Positions 47,188 to 59,320 of a DNA stretch of 64,000 nt are shown in pieces. The stretch's first letter is position 1, and the number at the start of each line of letters is the position of its first letter. A program made the translations under genes and the position numbers. The notes under the pieces were generated by a model, which did no database searches, was not told the DNA's origin, and saw only the letters and a program-made list of their open reading frames with translations. The stretch lies in NCBI GenBank assembly GCA_032871835.1, contig CM065296.1, positions 55,209,288 through 55,273,287 of the forward strand, given 5' to 3'. This DNA comes from Dipteronia dyeriana (lineage: Eukaryota; Streptophyta; Magnoliopsida; Sapindales; Sapindaceae).

Positions 47188-47203
47188 ATTACCATCACCA
47201 TCA

Positions 47204-49627
47204 TATCATATTACCAATAATAATATGACACTTGGACACATTCTCCAACTAGGAAAGATTTTGACTTTTAATTAATATAGTGGCTGAATTCTACATGCTT
47301 TTAATTTAGGAGACCTAACCCTCTCCTAAAGAGGATTTACTTGGTGACCAAGAATCTTTTTCCAAAGAAGGATTCTTTCCTACACCAAAACTTCTAATCC
47401 AACTCAAATAGTGTATTTATTCAATAACCAATTAAATTGTAACTAAATTAAAAACATTCCTAATTTAACCAATTGTCAATTAGAGTCCTAATAGAATTCA
47501 AATACTTTCTAATTTGACTAGATAAATTAATTCCTTTTATTTATCTACTTATCAAATATAGTATTTGATACTTATCATATTACCAACAATAATACGATAC
47601 TTGGAGACCTTCTTTAATTAGGAAAAAGATTTTGACTTTTAATTAAATAATTAATTAATTAAAAATTAATTAATTTCTATTTAATTAAACGATAAAACAG
47701 AAAAAAATATAATAATCTATTATATATAGCCTTGCCGCCTAAGTCCATACATTGGCCAATATATTATTTTTTTCTATTTTATTAAATCCATTAGAACTTA
47801 ATAAAAAGTATATGTGTGAACTAGACTCATTCTTACTAAAAGAAACAAGTCCACATGCTTTAATACAATTCTAAATGGACCCATAAATTTGTCCGGTAGA
47901 ATATATCAAGTGATCCATGCAAGTTCGTGTTAATTGGGGATCCTGACGGGCTTTCTAAATTTAAGCTCCAATAGACATAACCTAATCACAATCAACAAAT
48001 GATTCACTTAGGTCTGATCTATTAATTTTAGTTCATTCCAATAAAGAACTAAATTGAACTCTTAAATAAAGATAACATAAGTTAATATTCCTCATTCATA
48101 CCCTAAACAATCTTAATGGAGATAATGTATCCTCGTGAAGATTTTCAGTAATCGCCAAGAGCTCATAGACCGCCTGTAGCTCTCCATGTTACCATATTTA
48201 TTCATATGACCACAATTTGAACTTATATATTTTGACTTGTCCATAAGCCATATTTCAATAGACACTATTGAAAACTTAAAGTTAAGATTTAATATCTAAT
48301 ACTTCAAAACATCCATATGATGATATTCTACTCACATTTAATAAATGGAGCCACGATGTCCATATCTATAAATGAAGTCCGTTATCGATTAACAAATGAA
48401 TACCATCAAACTATCGATGATAGACTATGTTATATAATTATACTCATTGATAGCTCAAATGATAACACTTGCAACCAAAAGTCCATTATTTATCTCAGGA
48501 TTGAGATAGACTCTCTGATTGTTTTCATATGAAAACTTTTATCCATTGACAGTTTCGGATAAAGTATTTCACTGTGATCCTATTCAATACACCTAATGCA
48601 CTAGACTCTTTTGCCCAAAGACACCACACCTTGATGATTTTAGACTCATCATCAGAGGCGAAATTAGAGGGGGCCATAGGGCTCATGCTCCCCCCCCCCC
48701 CCCCAATCAATGAAAATTTAATAAATTTTAAATCAAAAAATATATATAATATTTTAATATTTAGATAATAATATTATATTTGCCCATTCTATTGTTTAAA
48801 CAATATTAATTATTTAATTAAAATCTTTCTTATGTTAAATTCTGTCAGTTTTCCTTTCATACTTTTAATTTCAAATTAAAAATGAATAATAAATGATTTT
48901 CTATTATTTTATACGTTATTCTTTATTTTCTTGTCTAATATACAATATTATTTCATATATTTTAACTGTAAAAAGCTAAGTAAATATTTAAGTCATACTA
49001 TCATATTCTACAATACTCATCTTATCTTGAGACAAATTTTAAGTTTTACTCTAAATTGTTTGTTAATCGTAAAAAAAAAAATCACTCTAGTATGAGATGA
49101 TTTTTGTGGTAAAAAATAGCGACATCTTACATTTTAGTTCTCAAAATTAACAATTTTTTTTTGAGACATTAACTTTATGACTAAAGGGTATCACATTTTC
49201 TTAACAATTTATTTTCTTAAATATTAATATATTTTTCTCGAGTGACATTGAATACTATTTTTTGCATTGCCTCCCCCAAAGCCAAATTCTTAGTTTTGCC
49301 CCAACTCATCATAACACATTTGATCTCACTCAAATGCTAGCAAAATAATCTACAACTTTGACAAGATAAAGGCGCTCAACCTTTATCTTAAGTTGTGAAT
49401 ATTATTCAAAACTGACTAAAGAATTGTGTCTACCTCATACATATCCAAATGTACGAACAATTCTTCTATTCTCATAGTCTTTTGACCTTATGATTATTTA
49501 CTTTTGACAATTATAATAATTAAACTATAAATGCTATAAGATTTGTTAAAACTAGAAATGACTTTATTAATATGAAACGATTGTCAAAAACGTTATTACA
49601 CTCTTGCTATTGAGCATAATCCTAACA
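47204..49627 (-). repeat. Rep-A copies 3/4: right part with partial internal duplication
   Basis: 47204-47273 continues Rep-A copy 3 after the LINE. At 47274 the text jumps back to TATAGTGGCTGAATTCTAC, already present at 36108, and then runs through to the right terminus AGCATAATCCTAACA at 49627. About 400 bases are thus present twice, from tandem duplication or from joining of two LTR copies. A separate insertion interrupts it at 48653-49303. Confidence 0.7.
48653..49303. mobile_element. Small non-autonomous DNA transposon (hAT-like) in Rep-A
   Basis: Copies 1 and 2 have an uninterrupted site (TTTAGACTCATCATAACA). Here 651 bases are inserted, flanked by ACTCATCAT on both sides, an 8-9 base duplication. 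The ends are CAGAGGCGAAATTAGAGGGG and, in reverse complement, GGGGCAAAACTAAGAATTT, imperfect terminal inverted repeats. The interior is AT-rich with a 16-C run at about 48690 and no transposase. The CAGAGGCG end and duplication size favour hAT, but the termini are degenerate. Confidence 0.6.
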
Positions 49628-50308
49628 TATATGTTCAAGGGTTTTCTCTAGAACTTATCTCTTCTTGTTTTTCTTGTTTTTTAATGTATTTCACCAATTT
49701 CAGAATTTTTTAAACCTGCACTTATGAATTATATGTATGATTGCTCTTAAATTGTTTAGGTTTTGTTCCGTTCTTTGATTTAAGAATAATTTCTCTCTTA
49801 TTATGATATACATGTGTGTGGAGGGTTAAAATTGATATGTATACATGAATGAGATCAGGAGTAGAGTAATTTAATTTCGGAGTAGTGTAATTTAATCTCT
49901 CATGATTGTTAGTTTGTTGATGAATGAACCTAAATACCATGTATTGAGTGATTTGAGTGTTTGAGTTTTAGCTCCAAAGAGTGGGTGAAGCTTGGTTGAT
50001 TATGCATTTACATGCTAGATTAGGATTTGGTTCTTTCTTCTTGTGCTTAATGGTCCTTGTTTCAAGGCACAATTGTTCATCCCATGGCTTGGGTTAGGTG
50101 ATGAATTGGTTTGGATGAATGCCTAAATCAAGAGAATGAACCCTTAATTCATTTAGATGTTCTTAATGATAACAATCATCATTGACGCATATAGTTGTGT
50201 GGTAAGCCTAATTCCAATTTAAGCCATCCATCTTAGATAGTTTAGAGAGATAAGGAGAGAGCTTTCATTTTTGTTAGGAGGGTTATGCATTCATGAGATT
50301 GGAGAACA
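49628..50308. other. Unassigned AT-rich sequence
   Basis: No gene or recognised repeat end is seen between the Rep-A terminus and the tRNA-like relic. Confidence 0.4.
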
Positions 50309-50371
50309 CCGTCGTCGTCCAGTAGTGAGGACATCACTCGAGAAAACCCAGTGTTCGATTCCCGATCACGG
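50309..50371 (+). pseudogene. tRNA-like relic lacking an anticodon arm
   Basis: CCGTCGTCGTCCAGTAGTGA is followed by GGA, and GTTCGATTCCCGATCACGG closes it. This gives a D-arm-like TCC...GGA, a B-box GTTCGATTCC and pairing CCGT/ACGG at the ends, reminiscent of tRNA-Glu or tRNA-Asp. Only about 63 bases lie between the ends and no anticodon stem can be formed. It is a decayed tRNA gene or a SINE head. Confidence 0.35.
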
Positions 50372-50489
50372 ATGAGGGGTCTTCATTCTATTCATTTTTT
50401 ATTTCTTTCTTTGTATCTTTTTCTCATCTTCGATGTGTAATTTTATTCATTAGGGAATTGATATACACCTAGATTGCTCATCTCAAACT

Positions 50490-50673
50490 GAATTCCTCTA
50501 CATATGACACTCATATACTCAGTTAGAGATTACATCCGACAATCTTGGATGTTCAGTACAAATAATATAGACGTATGAGACATGTTTATAAAATGAAAAA
50601 ACAACTTCTTTTATTTATGTTTCGTTCACATTTACAAATTACAAGCTTGAGGGCATAAATCCCATCATCAAGC
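50490..50673 (-). repeat. Fragment of copia LTR (family of 17628-19635)
   Basis: CATATGACACTCATATACTC, GTTTATAAAAT and ATTTACAAATTACAAGCTTG followed by GGCATAAATCCCATCA parallel the right 200 bases of the copia LTR ending at 19635. The left part is absent. Confidence 0.6.
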
Positions 50674-50859
50674 TCAACCTCAACCTTTGAGGATGCCTCT
50701 ACCAAAGCTCCACCAACCTTTGAGGCAAGCTAATCAAGTTATTCATGGTCAACCACAAAGGCACCAACATCCGGCTATTGTTCTAATCAAAACCCAACCA
50801 GTGCAACATCAAAGACAAACTCATCTACATGGACATGTCTAGATGAGAGCTTAATGCAA

Positions 50860-51148
50860 TGGTATGATTAATTCTTTCGTACCTACTTGTCATAATTGTG
50901 GTATGATTGGTCACATTCAACCGAATAGTTTCAACTACATAAAGTTTTGAAGAATTATGAGCAAGAAAGAAAAGAAATTGGACCATAGGGATAATTTAAA
51001 TGATCCTAGGAAACCTAGAAAATTTAAGATTTTGAATACTAAAATTGATATGGTGGAACCTAGGTTGGATAAGGAAGGTGAACGCCCATGCTCTTGTGCT
51101 CATTCATCACCCGTAGATACTATTGAGTCAAATGGACTTGGTATGTAA
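50860..51148 (+). pseudogene. SIRE-like copia gag fragment with broken zinc knuckle
   Basis: Plus-strand text near 50880 reads PTCHNCGMIGHIQPNS. This is the zinc knuckle of SIRE-type gag (CX2CX4HX4C), except that the final Cys codon TGT is AGT (Ser). It is followed by MSKKEKKLDHRDN and a Lys-rich stretch to 51148. A stop separates the two parts. Only this fragment remains. Confidence 0.5.
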
Positions 51149-54002
51149 ATAGGAACTTGTCCCTTGCCTTGATATGGTATGCTTTTGACCCCATATAGGG
51201 AGCTCGAGCACAGATAGCATGATTTGCTATGTACAACAAGTTGATTAATTTTATGCACTTTTGATAACTGCTTGAGATTCTTAGCTGAACATATATGCAT
51301 ATAAGGTATCTTCTTAATAAGTGTGTGTCAATGCTTTGTTTGTAATCCAAGTCATATTTTGGTTGAACAATGCTATTTTTTACTATGAAATTTGATTGGA
51401 AAGTACACTTGAATGATCTATAACTTATCATCATGATATGAGAAATTTTTATGACATGCTTAAAATGATATGCATGAAATATGTTTGATTGCTTGATATG
51501 CAAAATGTGTGCGAAAGCAAATGAGAAGACTAAACTCAAGAAGGATCTTGTATCCATACAATCAAAAAGGATGTTTCATCCAATTTAGTTTTCTATCTCT
51601 TCTTGATGATTAAACAAGACTACTATCATACGAATATTTATCCACAAAAATCTAATACGATCTCTTAATCCAATGTCTTGGTTTGTCGTTAAGGATTGAT
51701 ATAGTTGTTCTTATCTCGCAAATACCTTTTGGAAAAACTATATCTTATTTGCTTATGACAAAAGGGTACAGATTGGTTTGAATTCTTTTGAAAACCCTTT
51801 TGATGTTTAATTTGCCAAGTACAATTGTTTGAACATTAATGATATATGTCTTGCAGGCAAAGCAACAATTTCACACATTTTTCTTTAAATAAAACTCATT
51901 GAATCTCTCTCAATTATTTATGTTGCATAAAGGTTATGCATATGTTTATGCAATCATCTTTTGTGTAAATATCTCTCTTTGCTAAAACAACCCGATATAG
52001 GAAGCTCCTTTATCTATTGCATGACAAAAAGAGGGAGAAGTCTTGAGAGATATAGGGGGGACAATTTTTTTATGCTTTGGGGAGAAGCCTTGGGAGAGAG
52101 TAACTATTTAAGGGGAGCATTGCATTGCACTACATTATATTGATTGTATTGTCTTCTTAATGCAAATGCTTGTTCTGTTTAGATCACCTCACATGCACTT
52201 GTTCTTGGAAAGTGCCTCTTAGCTGTTATGTGTAGGTATCGTGATTTACGAAAAAATTGAAGACCGTGAAGATTAAGTATCTTAGGCTTCTCTTACTATA
52301 ACGTAGAATTACTTGTTGGTCAATAGTTTTGTTTTCTTTTTTTGAGGATTTATTTGAGTGGTAATTTTATCATGAAATAGCCAAAGTGGGAAATTATAAG
52401 AACCTCATTTTTGTTATTGGCTTTTTTCATGACAAACCATATTGAGATTGTTTGTAATAGATAGCTTAGGTAACCAACGGTGCTTCTTCTTCAACATTCA
52501 ACAAGCTTCCAAGATCATAAAGAGCTTCAGGAGAGGTAGTTCACTTAAATTGACTCTTAAAGAAAATAGCTGCACATATACACACACCTACATGCAGTTA
52601 AGTTAACATGCATTTGTTTCTTTTTCCTATATGTGCATTCATTTCACAATCACAGTGGCACTTCTTTTATAGATTTAAGTGTGGTTTTGTTTGGTGTAAT
52701 TCGTTTCCCAATATTTGATCGAAAACGTTCGCACATGCAAGATGGTATGCTTGTCTTAAAGTGACGAGAGACCTCTTCTTGGTCTCTATTACACAAGTAG
52801 TGTGCGGGTCCCTACCCGTGCAGTACACACGTACTGGGAGCTGGTTGCCTCGGTTTTCTCTTTCGTACCTGCGAATTGCCCTTTTTCAACCATACTTTTT
52901 CAAAACAACGTCAATTCATTTAGGGCTGTTTTATATATATATATATATATATATCTTCTTCCCCAATTCATTTTCTAGAGCTTTAAGAACATTTTTTAGA
53001 GAGAGAAAGAGTCCTCTTAGTGAAAAAAAACTCCAAGAGTGTTCCTTTTACTATCCCCCAAAACCCATCATCTTTCATGCATCATTGAGCATCTTTAGGC
53101 ATGGGTCTTCATCAATAAGTTGACTTGGTAAGTTGAATAAAAATCTCATTTTTTTCATTTTTTCATACTTTCCAAGATGTTGTTTTTATTGCATTTATTA
53201 GTTGATTAAATGCTAGGACTCTGTGTATTGCATCTATTTATAAGTTCCTTTGTATGATTAGGTTTATATTTTGATAACTAGCATTTATGACCATTTTTCC
53301 CTCTAGCTAAAAATTTATGTCTTGCATTTAGACATTGTTAATTAGAACTTATTAATTGCACTTGTTAATTGCATTTATTGTCCTTTCCTTATTACGATAA
53401 CTTATGTTTATTTTGTTTTGTTTGATAATTAGGTAGTTAGATTTGTATCTCAACATCTAATTAAGCATTTAGTGTTGTCTTGCACTATATTGCATCTAGA
53501 ATATTCATATATTCTCTTAGACTATTTTTATCTCTTCACTGAATGTCAAGTTCTATAACTAAGTGGTTAGTGTACAAGTAATTAGTCAAGAATCACTATT
53601 ATAGGCATGCTGGGTAATAGTGCTTGGTTAGTGGTCGAGAATGTTGTAACTAGAGGTCAACCTAGGTTGTTAACGTCTTTATATATAGTGGATCTAATGA
53701 CCGTATGTGGCCAGAATGATAGCCCGTGAGTTTTACACAATTGAAGGGTTTTACACGTAAATCAATCGATGTGTTTTTTATTATTTTCCACACCTTAAAT
53801 TATCGATTGATTGCTTGTTTTATTTGGATAATTTTTAATATTAACTAATCAAGAAAATTTTTAATTAACTTGATTAAAACCTATTCACCCCGTCTCGGTT
53901 AGTTATGAAACGCTTGTTTGTATTTTCATAATATTATGTCATAAAATAGAAGCATGTGGTAGATTGGTACAATTTGCAAGAATAAAAGATATTTCATGGA
54001 AC
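51149..54002 (+). repeat. SIRE-like copia 3' region and LTR debris
   Basis: No intact gene. GACAAAAAGAGGGAGAAG at 52023 followed by GATATAGGGGGGACAA resembles the G-rich region before the 3' LTR of SIRE-type elements. Further right are a TATA-rich core (52931-52953) and CCTATTCACCCCGTCTCGG at 53882, typical of the end of copia LTRs. The 120-residue frame at 52761-53123 crosses the TA repeat and is not credible. The Tat-like element inserted at 54003 ends this stretch. Confidence 0.4.
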
Positions 54003-54838
54003 TGTTATATGTATACTTTTGTCGAATGTACACGTCACTGATAATGTGGTAAGTTCTTTAAAAATTGCAAGGTAAATATCCTAATTGGCATCCAGAAAGT
54101 ATACTTCAAGACATCGCAAAGAAATAGGAACCCGAGTAAGTGAGAATACAAGTATTCGAAAAAGCTATGACCTGCTCGGACCAAGTGATGACATGTTCTA
54201 CTCGGGACAGATACGAGAAACCCGAATAAAGAAATCCAGCACGTGATTTTCACGTGAGAGAACCAAGAGTCATGCTCAAATACGCAAGACATCCATATCA
54301 AGAAGAATTTCTAGAAGAATAAAATACCAAACAGGAAACAGGTTCCAAATCAGGCAACAACTCTACTTCAAGAAGACTGCATATTTATAAGGAAATAAAT
54401 CCTAAACAGACTATATCACCAGAGTCTCAACCGATCTCCATGCAATCTCCGAAATAGGAAAGAATTTAAAGACGACTCCAACAAGCAATCAATTGTAATT
54501 AAATACGAATTCTTCATTACTTGTACAACAAGGATTAGGGTTCTATACATATATAAATAGACACATAATCTCATTGTTGAAAGAGAAGAATATAAAATAT
54601 ACAAAAAATAGATAGAAGAAAGAGAAAAAAGAGATCGAGTGGTGTAATTCTTTATTACAATAGTGGATTTGGCTCGGTTGTTTATTCAACCACCCGTGGA
54701 CGTTTCTCCGATCACCAGAGTTTTACCACGTAAACTCGTGTCTTGTTCCCTTCAAATTACTTTCTTTTTTCTCTTTACTGGTTATAACTAAATTCAATCT
54801 TGTTGACTTTCTCATCCATCGAGAAATCGACATCAACA
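54003..54838 (+). repeat. 5' LTR of Tat-like element
   Basis: TGTTATATGTATAC at the start, GACATCAACA at the end, 836 bases. It matches the reverse complement of 11667-12529. The TATAAATAGACACATAATC stretch at 54553-54572 is a good TATA box candidate. Confidence 0.8.
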
Positions 54839-54862
54839 ATTGGCATTAGGAGAAGGGCTGAA
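54839..54862 (+). other. Primer-binding region of Tat-like element
   Basis: ATTGGCATTAGGAGAAGGGC follows the LTR end directly. TTGGC(G/A)...-type sites are usual in this group; the matching tRNA is not determined. Confidence 0.45.
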
Positions 54863-55019
54863 CCTCTGATCTAATTAAGCAATGGTTGGTAGCGTAAGTA
54901 GAAACAGTTCTGAGGATATTCAAAAATCTCCAGATAATGCTCACATAGGCGGGAGTATACGAGATACCACCACAACCACTGAGAATCAACCAGCACCCGT
55001 GGTTGGTATCTAACAAATT

Positions 55020-56545
55020 CCTCCTACCAGTGAGGACATAGCACATCGTTTCCGTGAAGCACTGCAACAGCTACTGACGAACATGGCAAAAGAATGGGTA
55101 GATCTATTAGCTGCGGAAGAGGCGCATCCACCAAATCCCCCACCTATAAGGCTTCGTTCGGTTATAGTTGGGCCTGAACCAGATGTACAAGAAGCAGGTA
55201 GGAACTCTGGTCAAATCAATTAAGCTGGGGGTATAACACGCAACCAGGACAAGGGACGTGAAACACCCGAGGAAGAACGACCATGCCAAAGGCGGAGTCA
55301 CAGTCAGTTGGCCAATGATAGACACTGCAAATATGACCGGCGTAGGGATCGGTCATCATCAGAGGATAGCGATCGGCACCATCGCAAACATCATAATGGA
55401 ACCATACGCCTGTAAGGATTGGCCCATGAGACTCGGTAACGGAGTGAAGAAGGGCTGGAAACAGGCATGACGATCACCCGACAGTTTAACCATCATGGAG
55501 AACTTATGGGGGACAGAGATATTATGATTCGGAGCTTGACCCGAGACGTCGAAAACAATAAGCGTCAAATGGATGTGTTGGTTAGGCAATATGGATACAA
55601 CGATTTGTCTGATGGTGATTCTGATAGTCCTTTTACTAGGGACATCCTGCGAACCCCTTTCCAGAAAGATTCAGGATGCCATACGTGGAACAGTTCAAGA
55701 AGGATACAGATCCTAAAGAACAAGTTAAGCGATATAAAAGCACCATGGCCCAGTACGCACACAGCAACCCTTTGTTATGTCTCAATTTTCCATAAACTCT
55801 AGGAGACATAGGCTCAAGATGGTTCAGAAGATTGCCCCAAGCAAGCATTGGGAGTTTCGGTGAGTTGAGCATAAGTTTCTCAAGATAATTTCTGGGCAAT
55901 GTGCGTAGGAAAAAATCGATGGCTTACCTTTCTCAGCTAAAGCAAGAGAAAGATGAGTCGTTGAAAAAATACCTGGGGAGATTCGACCAGGTGGTCTCAA
56001 AAATCAACAGTGCAAATGACGAAACCATAATTGTTGCTTTCATAAACAACCTGCGGAATGGACGGCTGTCTTTTGATCTGAGAAGGGATCATCTGACCAG
56101 GTATGCAAATATGATGGATATGGATGGAGGGTATACATTAGCCGAGGAAGAAGAGTTAGCAACAAGAGGTTGCTACATGCATTGAGGCGGGACCGAACAA
56201 AAAGATACCGAGTCGAAGGTACAGAACCACAAGGAAAACAAAAAGGAAACAACAAAGAAAGAAGCAAGGACGGAGAAGTTTCGAGGAAAATACACAAACT
56301 ACACCCCTTTCCAAAAAGAATAGGAAGAAATCCTGACAATATTAGAAGAAAAGAATCTGATAAAGGAGCCACGCCGACAGTCTCAATTTGCTCAGCGAGC
56401 ACAACAAAATACAGCAGATTCCACAAGGAAACCGTTCATGAGACCTCCAAATGTTACCAACTTAGAGACTATATAAAGACCCTCATTCGGAAAAGACACC
56501 CCCAAGATACAATCCTGAAGAAATATGAGAAGTCAAAAGTTTGAA
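55020..56545 (+). pseudogene. Gag of Tat-like element, multiply broken
   Basis: Plus-strand frames give PPTSEDIAHRFREALQQLL near 55020 and a basic Arg/His-rich stretch. Next come NKRQMDVLVRQYGYNDLSDG (55555), the RDILRTPF block, and after frame changes the gag core FRRLPQASIGSFGELS (about 55820). QEKDESLKKYLGRFDQVVSK and FINNLRNGRLSFDLRRD follow (55950-56085). The core equals the WFRKMPAGS...SYVERF arrangement of the 1352-2604 gag. Stops and shifts near 55225, 55655, 55800 and 56185 inactivate it. The C-terminal part to 56545 is Lys-rich. Confidence 0.75.
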
Positions 56546-56759
56546 GTAAGGAAAGAGACTAAGGCTGATCATAATTCCGGTCAGAACAAAAGGGTTAGTC
56601 CCGAGGCGAATGAAGTAATACAAACCATATTCGGAGGACCATCAACTGGTAAAAGTAACAGGGAGCAGACCCAGGAAATTCGAGATGCGGTGGAGGCAAG
56701 GTAGAATTTTGATGTCAACTCCGTCGAACCAGACCAGAAAAGAATAAATGAAGGATGGG

Positions 56760-57228
56760 ACCTGATAATTTCCACATAGGCCAATTCACATGGAGTCGAT
56801 GTTCGACCAAATTACGCCCTTGTCATAAGTGTCCGGATTGACTGCAGGGAAGTCAAGAGGATTTTAGTAGACAATGGCAATTCGATCTACTTTCTCAATG
56901 TGGCTATAAACCTTTCCATACCCTGCTCAAAGGATTCGGGGGAGTCGAGGTCAGGTCTCTCGGGATAGTGAAGTTGCTCGTAAAAATCGGAGTAGCACCT
57001 TGTCAGAAAATTGTGCTACTCAACTTTGTAGTGGTAAACCTGGACAACTGGCCTTATAATACGTTGTTAAGTCGACCATTCTTGAATAAAACTAAGGCAG
57101 TAACAGCTACCTACGGTCTAATGATCAAATTTCCAACTGAACGAGGGGAAGAAGTAGTTAAGGGGTCCCAGGAGATGGCCAGAAGAGCTAATCTCTTGGT
57201 TTACAAAGACAATGACAATAGTGAATAA
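56760..57228 (+). pseudogene. Protease region of Tat-like element
   Basis: Around 56819-56890 the frame reads LVISVRIDCREVKRILVDNG, where the catalytic triad normally DTG or DSG reads DNG. SRPFLNKTKAVTATYGLMIK (57070-57130) follows. A frameshift lies near 56930. From 56968 the frame is shared with RT and ends in a TAA at 57226. The altered active-site residue suggests loss of activity. Confidence 0.7.
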
Positions 57229-58800
57229 GTGTGCACCATAACAGGATCATATCAGATCGAGAAAGAATCACTGTTGTTTGAGTTGCATCCAAGGGAAGAG
57301 CCGAAGATGTCTGAAAGTGAACCCATAGAGGAAATAGTCTTAAAGGAATATGAACTTGATAAGAAGATCAAAATCGGGGCTAATTTAAAGGAAAAGGTTA
57401 AGCCAGACCTTGTTAATCTACTTAGAGAATACAATGATGTATTCGCCTAGAACCATGAAGATATGGTAGGAATAGATGCCCGAGTTATATCACATCACTT
57501 GGCAGTAGATCCAAACACAAGACCAGTAATACAAAAGAGAAGGTCGTTCAACCTTGAAAGAAGTTGGGCAATTAAGCAGGAAGTGGAGAAGTTACTCGCA
57601 GTAGGGTCAATCATAGAAATCAACTACTTTCAGTGGGTAGCGAATGTGGTCTTGATCCAGAAGAAAAACGCCCAGTGGAGAATGTGTGTGGACTTTACGG
57701 ACCTGAACAAAGCCTGCCCCAAAGATAATTTTCCACTTCCAAGGATAGACCAACTGGTTGATGCAATATCAAGCCATGAATTACTTAGTTTCATAGATGC
57801 CTACTCGGGATACAATCAAATCCGGATGAATAATGCTGATGAGGAAAAAACAACATTCACAACCGATCAAGGCTTATACTGTTACACGGTAATGCCTTTT
57901 GGGCTGAAAAACACTGGAGAAACATACCAGAGATTGGTCAGTAAGATCTTTGCTCGCCAAATAGGTAGAAACATGAAAGTTTACATAGATGACATGTTAA
58001 CCAAAAGCATCTCGGCAGACAAACATGCTTCAGACCTGCGAGAAACATTCGATGTCTTGAGGAGATACTATATGAAGTTGAACCTGAACAAATGCCTATT
58101 TGGAGTTCCGTCAGAAAGGTTCCTAGGTTTCCAAGTTCACTAGAGAGGAATCGAAGTGAATTCTGAGAAGATCCAATCCCTTCAAAAAATGACTTTGCCA
58201 AGAACGTTAAAAGAAATGCAATGATTGACAGGATGCTTAGCTTCCTTAGGCAGATTTATTTCAAAGGCCACAGATAGATGTGCTCCCATTTTTAAAGTAA
58301 TCAAAAAAGAAAAAGGGCTCGAATGGAACGAAGAATGCGAGCAGGCATTCTTGAAAATCAAAGAGTACTAAGGGCAGACTCCCGTCCTTTCAAAACCCAA
58401 AATGGGAGAAAAACTCTATTTGTACTTATCAATTACGGAATTAGCAGCAATCTCGGTTCTAGTCAGAACATAAGAGGGGGTGCAGAGGCCAGTATACTAT
58501 ACCAGTAACGTTTTTCTACCAGCTGAAACCAGATATTCACAAGCAGAAAAAATTGCCCTAGCATTGGTTTCGGCCGTAAGGAAGCTGAGGCTATATTTTC
58601 AGGCTCATACAATCCAGGTTCTTACCTATGGCCCACTTAAGCAAATCTTACAGAAGCCAGAAATATCGGGGAGATTAACTAAATGGGCAATCGAGCTGAG
58701 TGAATTCAATATTCAGTACATCCCCAGGACATCTCTTAAAGGCCAAGCAGTGGCAAATTTCATAGCAGAATTCATATAACCGAACCTAGAAGCGAAAAGA
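57229..58800 (+). pseudogene. Reverse transcriptase and first RNase H of Tat-like element
   Basis: The frame continues from the protease. RT has WRMCVDFTDLNKACPKDNFP, a YSGYNQIRM block and the catalytic VYIDDML (about 57979). RNase H includes PVYYTSNVFLPAETRYSQAE and RLTKWAIELSEFNIQYIPRT. In-frame stops occur at about 57448 (FA*NHEDM), 58142, 58222, 58369 and 58470, but no frameshift occurs across this span. Enzymes would copy the element RNA and remove it from the hybrid. Confidence 0.85.
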
Positions 58801-59320
58801 ATGTTGAGCAAGAATTTCTCATGGAGATTATCTGTTAATGGTTCCTCGAACACTCATGGCAGCGGGGCAGGGATCGTAGTATGCACCTCGGAAAGAGATG
58901 ATGTTTAATGTGCCATGAGATTCGACTTCAAAGCAACAAATAACCAAGCTGAGTATGCGGCATTACAAGCTGGACTCAGAGTATGCATAGCCCTCGGAGC
59001 AGATGAGGTCCAGATATTCATTGACTCGCAGGTAATTGTCAACCAAGTCCTGGACGAATACCAAGCTAGAGATGAATGTATGATAGCTTATCGAGGCATA
59101 GCAAAACAACTCCTTCAAAAATTCAAAGAATATAAGATTGTTCAGATTCCCAGGAAAGAGAATGAAAAGGCAGATGCTTTGTCCAAACTAGCATCAGCAA
59201 CAACCACAATCAGAGCAAAAACTATTTCGGTCGCACATCTCCTCCGACCGAGTATAATTGAGCCAAAAAACTTAGAAATCTCAAAAATCCAAACATCGCC
59301 AGACGGTTGGATGACTTAGC
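58801..59320 (+). pseudogene. Additional archaeal-type RNase H domain (Tat hallmark)
   Basis: Same frame as RT. It starts LSVNGSSNTHGSGAGIVV, then TNNQAEYAALQAGLRVCIAL with the catalytic Glu, IDSQVIVNQVLDEYQ with catalytic Asp, and KEYKIVQIPRKENEKADAL. The first catalytic position, normally VDG, is AAT (Asn) at 58837-58839. A stop lies near 58907. This second RNase H downstream of the ordinary one distinguishes Tat-group elements. Confidence 0.85.

Larger units (their letters stand above)
36493..47203 (-). mobile_element. L1-like LINE, 5'-truncated, split by a gypsy element
   Basis: On the minus strand: the end of ORF1 (47187-46966), endonuclease, reverse transcriptase and a zinc-binding C-terminal domain, then the 3' UTR and a long A-rich tail (36493-36560 as T-rich text with G interruptions). 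The gypsy element 36721-43268 sits in the 3' UTR. TATCAT flanks both ends (36487-36492 and 47204-47209), a short target duplication supported by the uninterrupted Rep-A copy 2. The LINE itself is about 4.2 kb. Confidence 0.88.

Noticed and set aside
52761..53123. 120-residue plus-strand frame as a host gene
   Set aside because: Crosses a TA repeat and a TATA-like LTR core, and has no domain.
56040..56426. 128-residue minus-strand frame
   Set aside because: Antisense of the Tat-like gag with low-complexity Leu/Phe text.
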